From: an uncultured Prevotella sp.
GTDB taxonomy: Bacteria; Bacteroidota; Bacteroidia; Bacteroidales; Bacteroidaceae
Length of the DNA: 38,192 nt
NCBI GenBank assembly: GCA_944320255.1
Contig: CALUGU010000013.1
Span: 1-38,192 of the forward strand
Direction of reading: 5' to 3'
Part shown: positions 9,417 through 18,187 of the stretch, in pieces
Numbering within the stretch: position 1 is the first letter of the stretch
Layout: each line of letters starts with the position of its first letter
The notes under the pieces: model-generated
Databases searched by the model: none
The model's input: the letters and a program-made list of their open reading frames with translations, nothing else
What the model was told of the DNA's origin: nothing
Made by a program: the position numbers and the translations under genes

Positions 9417-10100
9417 ATGAAAAGATTGGTTATCCTGTCGGCGTTGTGTTTTGCGTTTATGCGTTTGGCAGCCCAAGAGGGCAAGAGACTTACGCCCTCG
9501 CCAGACTCAACAGGCGTCTTCAACGCTGCGACGTCCGGCGTTGTCATCGGCGGCGGCGATGCCCCGACGGACATATATGCTTACGGCGGCTACGGGGGAG
9601 AGGCTCTTACGTTGGCTGACTCCCTGCATCTGCCCGTGCTGAACGGTTTCGGGCAGACATATATCAATATGTATCCCTACGATTGGATGGGATGCTATGA
9701 CTGGCGGTTGCACAAGGGGCTTAATGTCAACCTCGGCGCGTCGGTCTTTGCAATGTTCGGCGACGGCCCTTGGCATGGTGCAGGGTTCACCCAGAGTCTC
9801 GCCGCAATGTATGCGGTTCCGTTGACCGGCAGGCTCTCGCTGGCTGTCGGCGGTTACGTCAGCAATATGTTCTGGGCTCACGACGCTTACCACGATGCGG
9901 GGATTAATGCCGTGTTGGGATATAAGTTCGACGAGCATTGGGAGGGATACCTGTTCGGGCAGAAGTCGGTTGTGCATACTCCGATGCCGATGCCCCTTTA
10001 TGATTTGCACAGCATAGGCGACCGTATCGGGGCGGCGGTGAGGTATAATTTCAGTCCGTCGTTCAGCGTGCAGGTGACCGTTTCGGCGGAAAAACGTTGA
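9417..10100 (+). CDS. Secreted hypothetical protein, possibly a small outer-membrane beta-barrel
   Basis: I do not recognise the family. From the ATG at 9417 the product is 227 residues with a clear signal peptide (MKRLVILSALCFAFMRLAAQ, cleavage likely after the Ala or Gln near 19-20). The frame extends upstream to 9285, but that part has no coding look and would bury the signal peptide. The mature protein is rich in Gly, Tyr, Trp and Met. From about residue 115 it shows alternating hydrophobic/polar stretches (LNVNLGASVFAMF, LSLAVGGYVSNMFW, IGAAVRYNFSPSFSVQVTVSA). It ends in a typical barrel strand, which suggests an outer-membrane or periplasmic location. Confidence 0.65.
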   Translation: MKRLVILSALCFAFMRLAAQEGKRLTPSPDSTGVFNAATSGVVIGGGDAPTDIYAYGGYGGEALTLADSLHLPVLNGFGQTYINMYPYDWMGCYDWRLHKGLNVNLGASVFAMFGDGPWHGAGFTQSLAAMYAVPLTGRLSLAVGGYVSNMFWAHDAYHDAGINAVLGYKFDEHWEGYLFGQKSVVHTPMPMPLYDLHSIGDRIGAAVRYNFSPSFSVQVTVSAEKR

Positions 10101-10101
10101 A

Positions 10102-10201
10102 AATTAAGAATTAAAAATTAAGAGTTAAGAAAATATGCCTTTGCGGATGAATACACTCACAACAGCATATTTTCTTAACTCTTAATTTTTAATTCTTAAT
10201 T
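10102..10201. repeat. 37-bp perfect inverted repeat between convergent genes
   Basis: Arms at 10102-10138 and 10165-10201 are exact complements around a 26-base spacer. The arms are built from AATTAAGAATTAA-type units like those in the tandem array at 31.6 kb. The right arm ends on the first base of the copA stop codon. As RNA it would be a very long AT-rich hairpin, able to act as a bidirectional terminator. Its perfection suggests a recent origin or a mobile palindromic repeat. Confidence 0.85.
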
Positions 10202-12099
10202 CATTTAACTTTCAGCCTCAAGCTGTTCATCACCACGCTGATGCTTGAGAATGCCATGAGCGCGCTCGCCCACATCGGGGTTATCTGCCAGTGCAGGCCG
10301 AACAGGTAAGGCAGGCCGGCGGCGAGGGGTATGCAGACCACATTGTAGATGAACGCCCAGAACAGGTTTTGCTTAATCATGCCCACCGTGTCACGCGACA
10401 GTCTTATGGCGTCGGGTATGCGCCTTAGGTCGGTGCCCATCAGCGTCACCTGGGCCACGTCCATCGCTATGTCCGTGCCCTTGCCCATTGCAATGCTTAC
10501 GTCGGCGGCGGCCAGCGCCTGCGTGTCGTTGATGCCATCGCCCACCATCGCCACGCGCCGGCCCTCGCCTTGCAGCCTTCTTACGAGGTCTTCCTTGTCT
10601 TGAGGCATCACCCTGCTGCGCCAGTGGCTTATTCCCGCCTTTTCAGCCCAGTAGCGCGCCGCTTCGTCTTTGTCTCCACTCATCATGTACACCTCGATAC
10701 CTTCATTCCGCAGGGCTTCCATAGCCTCGCGGGCGTGCGGCTTCAATGTCTCGCGCTCTTCCAAGCCGAGGTCTGAAGCCTTTGTGAAGTCTATGTCCTT
10801 GTTCGGTATCGTCAAAGTGCCGGTCTTGTCGATGACTATCGCGTCAACCTTGCGTATCTCCTCCAAAGCCGTGGCGTCTTTTATCAAGATGTTTTTGCGT
10901 GCGGCCTTGCCTATGCCTACCATCAGCGCCGTGGGCGTGGCCAGCCCCAGGGCGCACGGGCACGCAATCACGAGCACCGACACGGCCGAGAGTACGGCAC
11001 GCGGAAGCATCGCTTCGCCTCCGATGGTGAACCAAAGGATGAAAGTAACCACCGAGAGGCCGAGCACAGCAGGCACAAACACCGCCGCTATCTTGTCTAC
11101 CACGCGCTGCACCGGCGCTTTGCTCCCTTGGGCCTCTTGCACCATCTTGATAATCTGTGCCAACACCGTGGCCTGGCCTACCTCCTCGGCGCGGAAGCGC
11201 AGTGTTTCTTGCTTGGCCATTGTGCCGGCAAACACCTTGTCGCCCGCCTGTTTCAGCACCGGCGTAGGCTCTCCCGTTATCATACTCTCATCTATGTACG
11301 CCTTGCCTTCAGTCACGGTGCCGTCCACGGGCACTTTTTCGCCTTGGCGTATTTCTATGATGTCGCCCCGGCCGATGGTTGCTATCGGTACGTCTGTTGT
11401 CGTGCCACCGCTCACGAGGCGCGCCGTCTTGGGGGCGAGCCCCATCAGGGCGCGTATGGCCGAGGCCGTGCCCTTCTTCGCCCTCTCCTCAAGCGTGCGC
11501 CCCGTCAGCACGAACGTGACGATCATCACCGACGCGTCATAGTAGGTATGGTTCTCCATGCCGCGCGCCCCCCAGAAGCCGTCGCCCCAGAACGTGTTGA
11601 ACACGCTGAAGGTGAACGATATGGCTGTGCTCATAGCCACCAGCGTGTCCATGTTTGCCGAGCCATGGAGCAGTTGTTTCCACGCGTTGACGTAAAACTG
11701 CCGGCCACAATAGGCTATGTTGAGCAAGGCCAGTATCATCATTGTCTGGTTTGCCTCGTCAGTACCTCCTATTTGAAGCCACCCCATCGAGATGGCCATC
11801 GTTATTAATGCAAGCACCCATGACGACGCCATCCTTTTCACCAAACGCCTGTAAGCGTTTTTTTCAATCGCTTCCACAGATTCTCCTTCGTCTATCACGA
11901 GGTCGTAGCCGGCCTTGATGATTTCCTCCTTCATCATCTTCGGCGTTATCACTTTCGGGTCGTAATCAACGAGGGCCGTGCGCGCCGCAAAGTTGACGCT
12001 TGCCGACTCAACTCCCTTCAGCCCGTTGAGCCGCCTCTCAACATTGGCGGCGCACCCGGCGCACGCCATGCCTGTTACAGCCATTGTTCTCTTTTCCAT
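10201..12099 (-). CDS. copA: Copper-type P1B ATPase lacking the nucleotide-binding (N) domain
   Basis: Predicted inner-membrane heavy-metal transporter. The start at 12099 (MEKRTMAVTG) gives 632 residues; the longer open frame to 12222 adds a non-conserved leader. In order: an HMA domain (about 4-68) with MACAGC at 11-16; membrane helices; an actuator domain with TGEP (275-278); the metal-binding helix with CPC (380-382); the phosphorylation site DKTGT (D424); SGD (474-476); GDGIND (520-525); and C-terminal helices with YN (585-586) and M609...SS, the ligands expected for Cu(I). Between DKTGTLT and the P-domain segment LEERETLKPHAREAMEAL only about 15 residues remain. The family normally has a domain of about 110-130 residues there, carrying the SEHP and glycine ATP-binding motifs. 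The frame is uninterrupted, so this is an in-frame loss. Confidence 0.9.
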   Translation of the reverse strand: MEKRTMAVTGMACAGCAANVERRLNGLKGVESASVNFAARTALVDYDPKVITPKMMKEEIIKAGYDLVIDEGESVEAIEKNAYRRLVKRMASSWVLALITMAISMGWLQIGGTDEANQTMMILALLNIAYCGRQFYVNAWKQLLHGSANMDTLVAMSTAISFTFSVFNTFWGDGFWGARGMENHTYYDASVMIVTFVLTGRTLEERAKKGTASAIRALMGLAPKTARLVSGGTTTDVPIATIGRGDIIEIRQGEKVPVDGTVTEGKAYIDESMITGEPTPVLKQAGDKVFAGTMAKQETLRFRAEEVGQATVLAQIIKMVQEAQGSKAPVQRVVDKIAAVFVPAVLGLSVVTFILWFTIGGEAMLPRAVLSAVSVLVIACPCALGLATPTALMVGIGKAARKNILIKDATALEEIRKVDAIVIDKTGTLTIPNKDIDFTKASDLGLEERETLKPHAREAMEALRNEGIEVYMMSGDKDEAARYWAEKAGISHWRSRVMPQDKEDLVRRLQGEGRRVAMVGDGINDTQALAAADVSIAMGKGTDIAMDVAQVTLMGTDLRRIPDAIRLSRDTVGMIKQNLFWAFIYNVVCIPLAAGLPYLFGLHWQITPMWASALMAFSSISVVMNSLRLKVK

Positions 12100-12123
12100 T
12101 TCGTATGAATTGTTTTCTCTTTG

Positions 12124-12131
12124 CAAAAGTA
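12124..12131 (-). promoter_or_regulatory. -7 element upstream of copA
   Basis: TACTTTTG on the minus strand lies 25 bases before the copA start codon. There is no good TTTG at the expected -33 position, which fits a promoter that needs an activator such as an AraC-family protein. That role is inference. Confidence 0.4.
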
Positions 12132-12225
12132 CGAAAAAACTCCGCCGCAGTGTTACGGAATTATGGAAAAGATTTACAATCTTACGGCTTCCTCTGTGCA
12201 CAACGCCACGCTTGAGGCGCACGGT

Positions 12226-13092
12226 TCACAGGGCATTGTCCGGATTGAACTGCTTGTCGTAATTCCATAGGAATTTGACGAGTTCAGGATCGCGATGCGA
12301 CCAATGGAAGTCTACAGGCTTGTCAAGCGGACGGATGCTCTCCATTTCTTCTTGGGTTAATGTAAAGTCAAACACGTCCAAGTTCTGTTCCATACGGTCG
12401 GTGTGGGTGCTTTTCGGGATGGCGATGATGTCACGCTGTATGAGATAGCGCAAAGCTATTTGTTGGGGAGTCTTCCCATGCTTCTCTGATAAAGATTTAA
12501 GTATGGCGTTGTTCTGCAAGCCGTTGTCACCCTGCGCCAACGGCCCCCACGCCATAATGTGCGTGCCGTAAGGCTTCATTTCAGTCTCAGCGTCCCATTG
12601 TTGGCTGAACACGTTAGTTTTCAGTTGGTTTACGGCGGGCTTTATTTTCGCATATTCCGCCATGTCCACAAAACGGTCAGGGTAGAAGTTGGAAAGTCCG
12701 ATGGCGCGCACCTTTCCGTCACGCACGGCTTTCTCCATCGCTCGCCAAGTTCCGGTATAATCGCTGAACGGCTGGTGGATTAGCAGCAGGTCGATATAGT
12801 CCGTCCGCAACTTGCGGAGCGATTCTTCAATGCTGGCTGACGCCTTTTCTTCTCCTGCATTGGAAATCCATATCTTTGTGGTAAGGAACAGCTCACTCCG
12901 TGGAACGCCGCATTTTGCCACGGCATTGCCCACGCCTTCTTCATTGTAGTAAGCCTGTGCGGTATCGATAAGCCTGTAACCCGTGCTTATCGCATCCAGG
13001 ACACAGCGTTCGCACTCTTCCGGCTTTACCAAGTAAACACCATAACCTAAAATAGGCATCTCTACGCCGTTGTTTAATCTTACTGTTTTCAT
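12226..13092 (-). CDS. Aldo/keto reductase
   Basis: NAD(P)H-dependent cytosolic reductase of carbonyl compounds, 288 residues, single TIM barrel. The catalytic tetrad is complete: D43 and Y48 (LIDTAQAYYNEE), K73 (TTKIWI) and H106 (LLIHQP). The cofactor phosphate-binding stretch AIPKSTHTDRMEQN is present near the C-terminus. It resembles 2,5-diketo-D-gluconate reductase-type enzymes. It is a paralogue of the gene immediately upstream, with the same start MK(T/E)VRLNNGV and the same residue numbering of the tetrad, so a tandem duplication is likely. It is followed, 126 bases on, by copA on the same strand. Confidence 0.93.
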   Translation of the reverse strand: MKTVRLNNGVEMPILGYGVYLVKPEECERCVLDAISTGYRLIDTAQAYYNEEGVGNAVAKCGVPRSELFLTTKIWISNAGEEKASASIEESLRKLRTDYIDLLLIHQPFSDYTGTWRAMEKAVRDGKVRAIGLSNFYPDRFVDMAEYAKIKPAVNQLKTNVFSQQWDAETEMKPYGTHIMAWGPLAQGDNGLQNNAILKSLSEKHGKTPQQIALRYLIQRDIIAIPKSTHTDRMEQNLDVFDFTLTQEEMESIRPLDKPVDFHWSHRDPELVKFLWNYDKQFNPDNAL

Positions 13093-13110
13093 AAATTTAT
13101 TTTTTTACTG

Positions 13111-13168
13111 TTTAAACCCAAAATCGGTAATTAATCAGCCTAAAATCAAACGCCCGATTTTGGTTAAA
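13111..13168. repeat. Dispersed palindromic element, copy 1
   Basis: CCAAAATCGG (13118-13127) and CCGATTTTGG (13154-13163) form an inverted repeat flanked by TTTAAACC and GGTTAAAA. The right half (TAATCAGCCTAAAATC...) aligns with the right end of copy 4 (TAATCAGCCTGAAGTC..., 36.68 kb). It sits between the two aldo/keto reductase genes. Confidence 0.6.
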
Positions 13169-13182
13169 ATAATATTTCCTAA

Positions 13183-14031
13183 TTACTCGTGAATTTTATG
13201 TAATCCGATGCCTTTCACAGTAGCCAAGTCCATGTCATCGTAAATGGGACTTTTACCAGTGTCAAGTCCGGCTATGGCCTCCATTTCAGGCTCTGTCAGG
13301 GTAAAATCAAAGATAGAAAGGTTTTCTATCATCCGTTCTTTATGTATAGTTTTCGGAATAACCACTATGTCGCGCTGGTTAAGCCAGCGAAGAACAACTT
13401 GTCCTGTCGTCCGTCCGTGTTTTTCAGCGATAGCTTTCAGCACAGGATTGTTCCAGATGTCATTTTGCCCTTCGGCAAATGGCGCCCATGCTTCATGCTG
13501 TATACCCTCGCATTGCAGGAATTTATTTGCGGCTTTCTGTTGGAAGAACGGATGTGTCTCAAGCTGATTTACAGCCGGTTTCACTTCATTGTGAAGGAAA
13601 AGGTCTTGCAGCCGCTCATTGCTGAAACTTGTCACCCCTATGGCGTGGATGAGGCCTTCTCTGTAAAGCCGTTCGCAAGCTCTCCATGCGGCGTAATAGT
13701 TGCCGTAAGGCTTGTGCAGCAAATAGAGGTCGATATAATCAAGTCCGAGTAACTTGATTGATTTTTCAAAAGCCCGGAGTGCATCATCATATTCGTAATC
13801 CTGCACCCAAAGTTTTGTAGTTATAAAAACCTCCTCACGTTTCAGCCCGCAATTCCTGACGGCATTGCCAACCTGCTCCTCGTTGAAATATGCCGCTGCG
13901 GTGTCTATCATGCGGTATCCCGCTTCAAGCGCTTCGCTTACGGTTCTTTCTGTTTCACTTGCCGGAATTTGGAAAACTCCAAATCCTACTGCCGGCATCA
14001 TTACGCCGTTGTTTAATCTTACTTCTTTCAT
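13183..14031 (-). CDS. Aldo/keto reductase (paralogue)
   Basis: A 282-residue NADPH-type aldo/keto reductase. I chose the ATG at 14031 (MKEVRLNNGVMMPAVGFGVF) because it aligns with the start of the downstream paralogue; the frame opens at 14112 without conserved content. The catalytic residues D43, Y48 (MIDTAAAYFNEE), K73 (TTKLWV) and H106 (YLLHKP) are present, as is the cofactor loop VIPKTIHKERMIEN. It is divergently transcribed from the AraC regulator at 14174, which probably controls it. A -7 element TAATTTTG lies at 14056-14063 (minus). Confidence 0.93.
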   Translation of the reverse strand: MKEVRLNNGVMMPAVGFGVFQIPASETERTVSEALEAGYRMIDTAAAYFNEEQVGNAVRNCGLKREEVFITTKLWVQDYEYDDALRAFEKSIKLLGLDYIDLYLLHKPYGNYYAAWRACERLYREGLIHAIGVTSFSNERLQDLFLHNEVKPAVNQLETHPFFQQKAANKFLQCEGIQHEAWAPFAEGQNDIWNNPVLKAIAEKHGRTTGQVVLRWLNQRDIVVIPKTIHKERMIENLSIFDFTLTEPEMEAIAGLDTGKSPIYDDMDLATVKGIGLHKIHE

Positions 14032-14173
14032 GTTAATGTGTTTTTGTTGATGATGCAAAATTACATTGAAACGAACAGAACGGCGTAACATAATGCGTTG
14101 GTAAGTTTTCACAATTCGTGGATTTTATCTATTTTTGCATAAGTTTAATGTGAATTGAGTGTACGACAAAGAT
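14032..14173. promoter_or_regulatory. Divergent promoter region of aldo/keto reductase and araC-type gene
   Basis: TAATTTTG (14056-14063, minus strand) faces the reductase gene, and TATTTTTG (14130-14137, plus strand) faces the regulator. Neither has a strong TTTG at the right -33 distance. The layout, with regulator and target sharing 142 bases, fits local control. Confidence 0.45.
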
Positions 14174-14989
14174 ATGTGGGATAAGATACAGTTCTTCAAA
14201 TCTCTTTCGGATTATAGTTTTGTGAAATATGCCGACCGTGTGCTGCATATTCTCTGTACGAAAGGGAATGTGAGTTTTACGTTCCAAGATGTGCGTTACA
14301 ACGTTGTGCCTTGTGATTATGTCATATTGCCCAATTCGTCGCTGGCATCGGCGTTTTCCTGGTCTGAAGATTTCGACGCCGTAATTCTCTGCCTGTCGGA
14401 ACCGTTCATCACATCTATGTCAATACGTAGCAACTACGGCATTATCGGGCACATGGCCTTGCTGTTAAATCCGATAATGAAACTTTCGCCGCATGACTAC
14501 AGGATTTGTTTGGAGGACTTGTCGCGTATAAAGGAACGCCTTGATGAAGCCAAGCATTTATTCAAGGAAGAAATGCTTGGCTATTTGTTGCTTGCGCATA
14601 TTCTCGACTTGTATGATATTCATGCCAGAAGCCAAACCGCACAAAATGTTTCAGAGCGCAACGCCGATATGTTAAGGCGGTTTATAGAGATGCTATACCG
14701 TAAGGAGTACATTAAGAACCGTGGTCTCACACATTACGCTTCAAAACTTTGCATTACGCCCCATTATTTGACTGAAGTCTGTAAAAAGGCGAGCGGCAAG
14801 CCTGCCACTTATTGGATAGACCGCTTTACGACACACGAAATTGCACGTTTGCTTCTCAAAAAAGAAATCCCATTAAAGGAAATTGCCGGGTGGATGAATT
14901 TTTCTTCGCTTTCGCATTTCAGCCGGTATGTGCAAAAACAAATGGGCGTATCGCCGTCAGAGTATAGGAACAGAGCTGTTGGCAGGTAG
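14174..14989 (+). CDS. AraC-family transcriptional regulator
   Basis: A 271-residue DNA-binding regulator. The ATG at 14174 (MWDKIQFFKSLSDYSF) is preferred; a GTG five codons upstream is possible. The N-terminal half is a cupin-like sensor (about 15-130). The C-terminal half (about 165-268) holds two helix-turn-helix motifs, the first around GLTHYASKLCITPHYLTEVCK and the second around PLKEIAGWMNFSSLSHFSRYVQKQMGVSPSEYRN, with the family signature. It is divergent from the aldo/keto reductase gene, so that enzyme pair is the likely target. The ligand is unknown. Confidence 0.9.
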   Translation: MWDKIQFFKSLSDYSFVKYADRVLHILCTKGNVSFTFQDVRYNVVPCDYVILPNSSLASAFSWSEDFDAVILCLSEPFITSMSIRSNYGIIGHMALLLNPIMKLSPHDYRICLEDLSRIKERLDEAKHLFKEEMLGYLLLAHILDLYDIHARSQTAQNVSERNADMLRRFIEMLYRKEYIKNRGLTHYASKLCITPHYLTEVCKKASGKPATYWIDRFTTHEIARLLLKKEIPLKEIAGWMNFSSLSHFSRYVQKQMGVSPSEYRNRAVGR

Positions 14990-15056
14990 TTGCTTAGGTC
15001 TTGTTGTGAATGTGTGTCGTCTTAACGTAGGATCGTGGCTTGCCGCAAGTGCGGGG

Positions 15057-15626
15057 TTATATTTTGTCGAGCTGTTTAAGCTCCTTTTTACGTGTTGCCT
15101 TGAATTGCGTCGGCGTTATGCCTGTGACGCTTTTAAATTGTGCGCTGAGGTATGCCACGCTTGAGTAATTCATATTAAGGGCTATTTCAGAGATTGACAT
15201 CTCTCCGTAGAACAGCAGTTCTTTAACACGTTCTACGCGTTGCAAGATGAAAAATCTTTCGACTGTCATCCCCGTCTGTCTGGAAAATGTTTTGCTTAAC
15301 GAGCTGTAATCCGCGCCGAGCTTGTTTGAAAGGTATGTTGACAGGTTTACCGGCTGTGAGGCTTCGCTGTAATGTACAAGCTCTATTATTGCGCTCTTGA
15401 TTTGCCAGACGGTTTGTTGTTGCTTGTCATCAAGCAGTTTGAAACCTTCGCCTTCAAGTGCTTTGCGTAATGCGGAGAGCTTTTCCGGGACAATCACGCC
15501 CTCTATTTTTACGACTCCGAGCGTTACTGAAACTGGATTTAAGCCTAAATCGCGGATTGTTTGCGTCACGGCGGCTATGCACCTGTCGCAGACCATATTC
15601 TTAATGTATAAAGTTGTTTCTTCCAT
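15057..15626 (-). CDS. HMA-domain/AraC fusion regulator (candidate copper sensor)
   Basis: A 189-residue protein with an unusual layout. A heavy-metal-associated ferredoxin-like domain comes first (about 1-68, metal motif MVCDRC at residues 11-16, then EGVIVPEKLSALRKALEGEGFKL). It is joined to an AraC-type helix-turn-helix pair (about 85-185: STYLSNKLGADYSSLSKTFS, then ISEIALNMNYSSVAYLSAQFKSVTGITPTQFK). There is no cupin domain. The MxCxxC site and the nearby copA-like gene suggest that it senses Cu(I) or a similar soft metal and activates export. This is inference. A strong consensus promoter lies just upstream (15673-15704). Confidence 0.85.
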   Translation of the reverse strand: MEETTLYIKNMVCDRCIAAVTQTIRDLGLNPVSVTLGVVKIEGVIVPEKLSALRKALEGEGFKLLDDKQQQTVWQIKSAIIELVHYSEASQPVNLSTYLSNKLGADYSSLSKTFSRQTGMTVERFFILQRVERVKELLFYGEMSISEIALNMNYSSVAYLSAQFKSVTGITPTQFKATRKKELKQLDKI

Positions 15627-15672
15627 GCAAAACAGTGTCGGGGCTTTATGGCATTACTATGCTTGTCAGTGG

Positions 15673-15704
15673 CAAAGGTAAGATTTTTGTCTTTAAGGCG
15701 CAAA
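15673..15704 (-). promoter_or_regulatory. Promoter of the HMA-AraC gene
   Basis: On the minus strand, TTTG (15704-15701), a 20-base spacer and TACCTTTG (15680-15673) match the Bacteroidetes consensus fully. This predicts a leader of about 40 bases. Confidence 0.65.
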
Positions 15705-15942
15705 AAATTTGGAAAATCTTCAATCAGTCTTTACCGCAGGATGCACACTTTAACTTTCCGTGCGCACTTTTACGGGAAAGTGTTTTAAAATATTTTAAAA
15801 CTTTGTCCACCCGTACAGTCTTTGTAAGTAAATTGCTATATTTGCAAAGGATATTTAAGCGGACAGGCGGGGCGGCACAGCCTTTCCCCGATGCTGCGGT
15901 TTACACTTTGTCACTTATATATAAAGAATACTTACTTTAATT
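15705..15942. other. Intergenic region upstream of ffh
   Basis: It holds a -7 element TATATTTG for ffh (15837-15844, plus strand). An inverted repeat ACTTTCCGT / ACGGGAAAGT (15753-15781) and two similar boxes TGCACACTT (15742-15750) and TGCGCACTT (15761-15769) about 19 bases apart are also present. The spacing would suit an AraC-type operator, but this is speculative. The leader of ffh is about 90 bases. Confidence 0.4.
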
Positions 15943-17286
15943 ATGTTTGAGAATTTAAGCGAGAGACTTGAGCGTTCTTTTAAGATACTTAAGGGTGAAG
16001 GCAAAATAACGGAGATAAACGTAGCCGAGACGTTGAAAGACGTCAGGCGGGCGCTGCTTGACGCCGACGTGAACTATAAGGTGGCCAAGCAGTTTACCGA
16101 CACGGTGAAGAAAAAGGCTTTGGGCATGAATGTGCTTACCGCTGTGAAGCCGGGGCAGATGATGGTGAAGCTCGTGCACGACGAGCTGGCCGACCTTATG
16201 GGCGGTGAAAGCGTGGGCTTAAGGCTTGAAGGCCGTCCCGCCATAATCTTAATGTCAGGTCTGCAAGGTTCGGGTAAGACGACATTCAGCGGCAAGCTCG
16301 CCAATATGCTGAAGAAGAAACAGCATAAGAACCCGCTGCTCGTAGCTTGCGACGTTTACCGTCCGGCTGCCATTGAGCAGCTGAAGGTGGTAGGCGGACA
16401 GGTAGGAGTGCCCGTGTATTCGGAAGACGGCAACAAGGACGTCGTGGAGATTGCCCGTAACGCCATAAAGGAGGCCAAGGCCAAGAGTTACGACGTGGTT
16501 ATAATAGACACGGCGGGCCGCTTGGCCGTAGACGAGGAGATGATGAACGAAATCGAGACGTTGAAAAATTCGGTAAACCCTGACGAAACATTGTTTGTAG
16601 TTGACGCAATGACGGGACAGGACGCCGTGAACACGGCAAAAGAGTTTAACGACAGACTCGACTTCGACGGCGTTGTGTTGACAAAACTCGACGGCGACAC
16701 GCGCGGCGGTGCAGCGATAAGCATACGCACGGTTGTCACCAAACCGATAAAATTCATCGGTACGGGCGAGAAGATGGAGGCCATCGACACCTTCCATCCG
16801 GCACGTATGGCCGACCGCATATTGGGAATGGGCGACATCGTGAGCCTTGTGGAGCGTGCCCAGGAACAGTTTGACGAGGAAGAAGCCAAGCGCCTGCAAA
16901 AGAAAATACAGAAGAACAAGTTTGACTTCAACGATTTTCTCGGCCAGATACAGCAAATAAAGAAGATGGGCAACATCAAGGACTTGGCGTCGATGATACC
17001 CGGCGTGGGCAAGGCCATTAAGGATATTGACATAGACGACAACGCCTTCAAGGGCATTGAGGCCATCATATTGAGCATGACGCCCAAGGAACGCACCAAC
17101 CCCGAAATCCTGAACACGAGCCGACGGGCGAGGATAGCCAAAGGTTCGGGCACGTCGGTGCAGGATGTCAACAGACTGATAAAGCAGTTCGACCAGACCC
17201 GCAAGATGATGAAGATGGTGACAGGCTCTAAGATGAGCCAGATGATGAGCGCAATGAAGGGTATGAGGAATATGCCGAAAATGTAA
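15943..17286 (+). CDS. ffh: Signal recognition particle protein Ffh (SRP54)
   Basis: GTPase that, with SRP RNA, binds signal sequences of nascent inner-membrane proteins and delivers them to FtsY. The 447-residue protein has the N domain (1-90), the G domain with GLQGSGKTT (106-114), a DTAGR motif and TKLDGD. The methionine-rich M domain ends [26 protein letters not shown] in the last 27 residues. Length and order are normal. folD follows after 16 bases, so the two are probably co-transcribed. Confidence 0.98.
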   Translation: MFENLSERLERSFKILKGEGKITEINVAETLKDVRRALLDADVNYKVAKQFTDTVKKKALGMNVLTAVKPGQMMVKLVHDELADLMGGESVGLRLEGRPAIILMSGLQGSGKTTFSGKLANMLKKKQHKNPLLVACDVYRPAAIEQLKVVGGQVGVPVYSEDGNKDVVEIARNAIKEAKAKSYDVVIIDTAGRLAVDEEMMNEIETLKNSVNPDETLFVVDAMTGQDAVNTAKEFNDRLDFDGVVLTKLDGDTRGGAAISIRTVVTKPIKFIGTGEKMEAIDTFHPARMADRILGMGDIVSLVERAQEQFDEEEAKRLQKKIQKNKFDFNDFLGQIQQIKKMGNIKDLASMIPGVGKAIKDIDIDDNAFKGIEAIILSMTPKERTNPEILNTSRRARIAKGSGTSVQDVNRLIKQFDQTRKMMKMVTGSKMSQMMSAMKGMRNMPKM

Positions 17287-17302
17287 TTTTTAAAGATTTG
17301 CT

Positions 17303-18187
17303 ATGGAGTATAAATTGATAGACGGCAAGGCCGCCGCCGCCGCAGTGAAGGCTGAAATCGCCGAAGAAGTGAGGCGGATTGTGGCCGGAGGCGGCAAACG
17401 TCCGCATCTTGCGGCTGTGCTGGTAGGCCACGACGGCGGCAGCGAGACTTATGTCAGGAACAAGGTCATAGCTTGTGAGGCCTGTGGCTTTACGAGCACG
17501 CTTATACGTTTCGAGGACACCGTGACGGAGGATGAACTCCTCGCGAAGGTCAAGGAGCTTAACGACGACGACGACGTTGACGGCTACATAGTACAGTTGC
17601 CGTTGCCGCGCCACATTGACGAGCAGAAGATAATAATGGCGATAGACTACCGCAAGGACGTTGACGGTTTCCACCCGGTGAACGTCGGCAGGATGTCCAT
17701 AGGGTTGCCGTGCTTCATCTCGGCCACTCCGCTTGGCATCCTTACGTTGTTGCGCCGTTATGGCATAGAGACGTCGGGCAAGAAGTGTGTCATCCTTGGG
17801 CGCAGCAACATAGTAGGCAAGCCTATGGCGCAGCTTATGATGCAGAAAAAGTATGGCGACTCTACGGTGACGGTGTGCCACAGCCATTCAAAGACCCTGA
17901 AGCAGGAATGCCGCGAGGCGGACATCATAATCGCCGCCATAGGCCAGCCTGACTTTGTAACGGCGGATATGGTGAAGGAGGGTGCGGTGGTCATCGATGT
18001 CGGCACGACGCGTGTGCCTGACGCGTCGAAAAAAAACGGTTTCCGTCTTAACGGCGACGTGAAGTTTGACGAGGTGGCTCCGAAGTGTTCGTTAATAACC
18101 CCCGTGCCGGGCGGCGTTGGTCCGATGACGATATGTTCGCTGATGAAGAACACGCTGGCTGCGGGTAAAAAGGAATATTACAAGTGA
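17303..18187 (+). CDS. folD: Bifunctional methylenetetrahydrofolate dehydrogenase/cyclohydrolase (FolD)
   Basis: Cytosolic one-carbon enzyme that interconverts 5,10-methylene-THF, methenyl-THF and 10-formyl-THF. The 294 residues include the active-site pair Y50 and K54 (SETYVRNK), the NADP-site motif [16 protein letters not shown], and the C-terminal signature [10 protein letters not shown]. It is the normal length. Its stop codon overlaps the start of the next small gene (TGATG), indicating translational coupling. Confidence 0.97.
   Translation: MEYKLIDGKAAAAAVKAEIAEEVRRIVAGGGKRPHLAAVLVGHDGGSETYVRNKVIACEACGFTSTLIRFEDTVTEDELLAKVKELNDDDDVDGYIVQLPLPRHIDEQKIIMAIDYRKDVDGFHPVNVGRMSIGLPCFISATPLGILTLLRRYGIETSGKKCVILGRSNIVGKPMAQLMMQKKYGDSTVTVCHSHSKTLKQECREADIIIAAIGQPDFVTADMVKEGAVVIDVGTTRVPDASKKNGFRLNGDVKFDEVAPKCSLITPVPGGVGPMTICSLMKNTLAAGKKEYYK

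Noticed and set aside
10670-11542. 290-codon open frame on the plus strand
   Set aside because: It lies wholly antisense to the copA-like gene, is Ser/Thr/Arg-rich without any family motif, and follows from the GC-rich codon pattern of the true gene.
12100-12222. Upstream extension of copA by 41 codons
   Set aside because: The added residues are not HMA-like, the HMA domain starts at MEKRTMAVTG, and the -7 element lies inside the extension.
15742-15769. Operator for the HMA-AraC protein (TGCACACTT / TGCGCACTT)
   Set aside because: The boxes are similar and 19 bases apart, but I could not find the same boxes at the copA promoter, so no site is claimed.
16255-17204. Two long minus-strand frames (about 235 codons each) under ffh
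   Set aside because: They are shadows of ffh, which has all SRP54 motifs on the plus strand.
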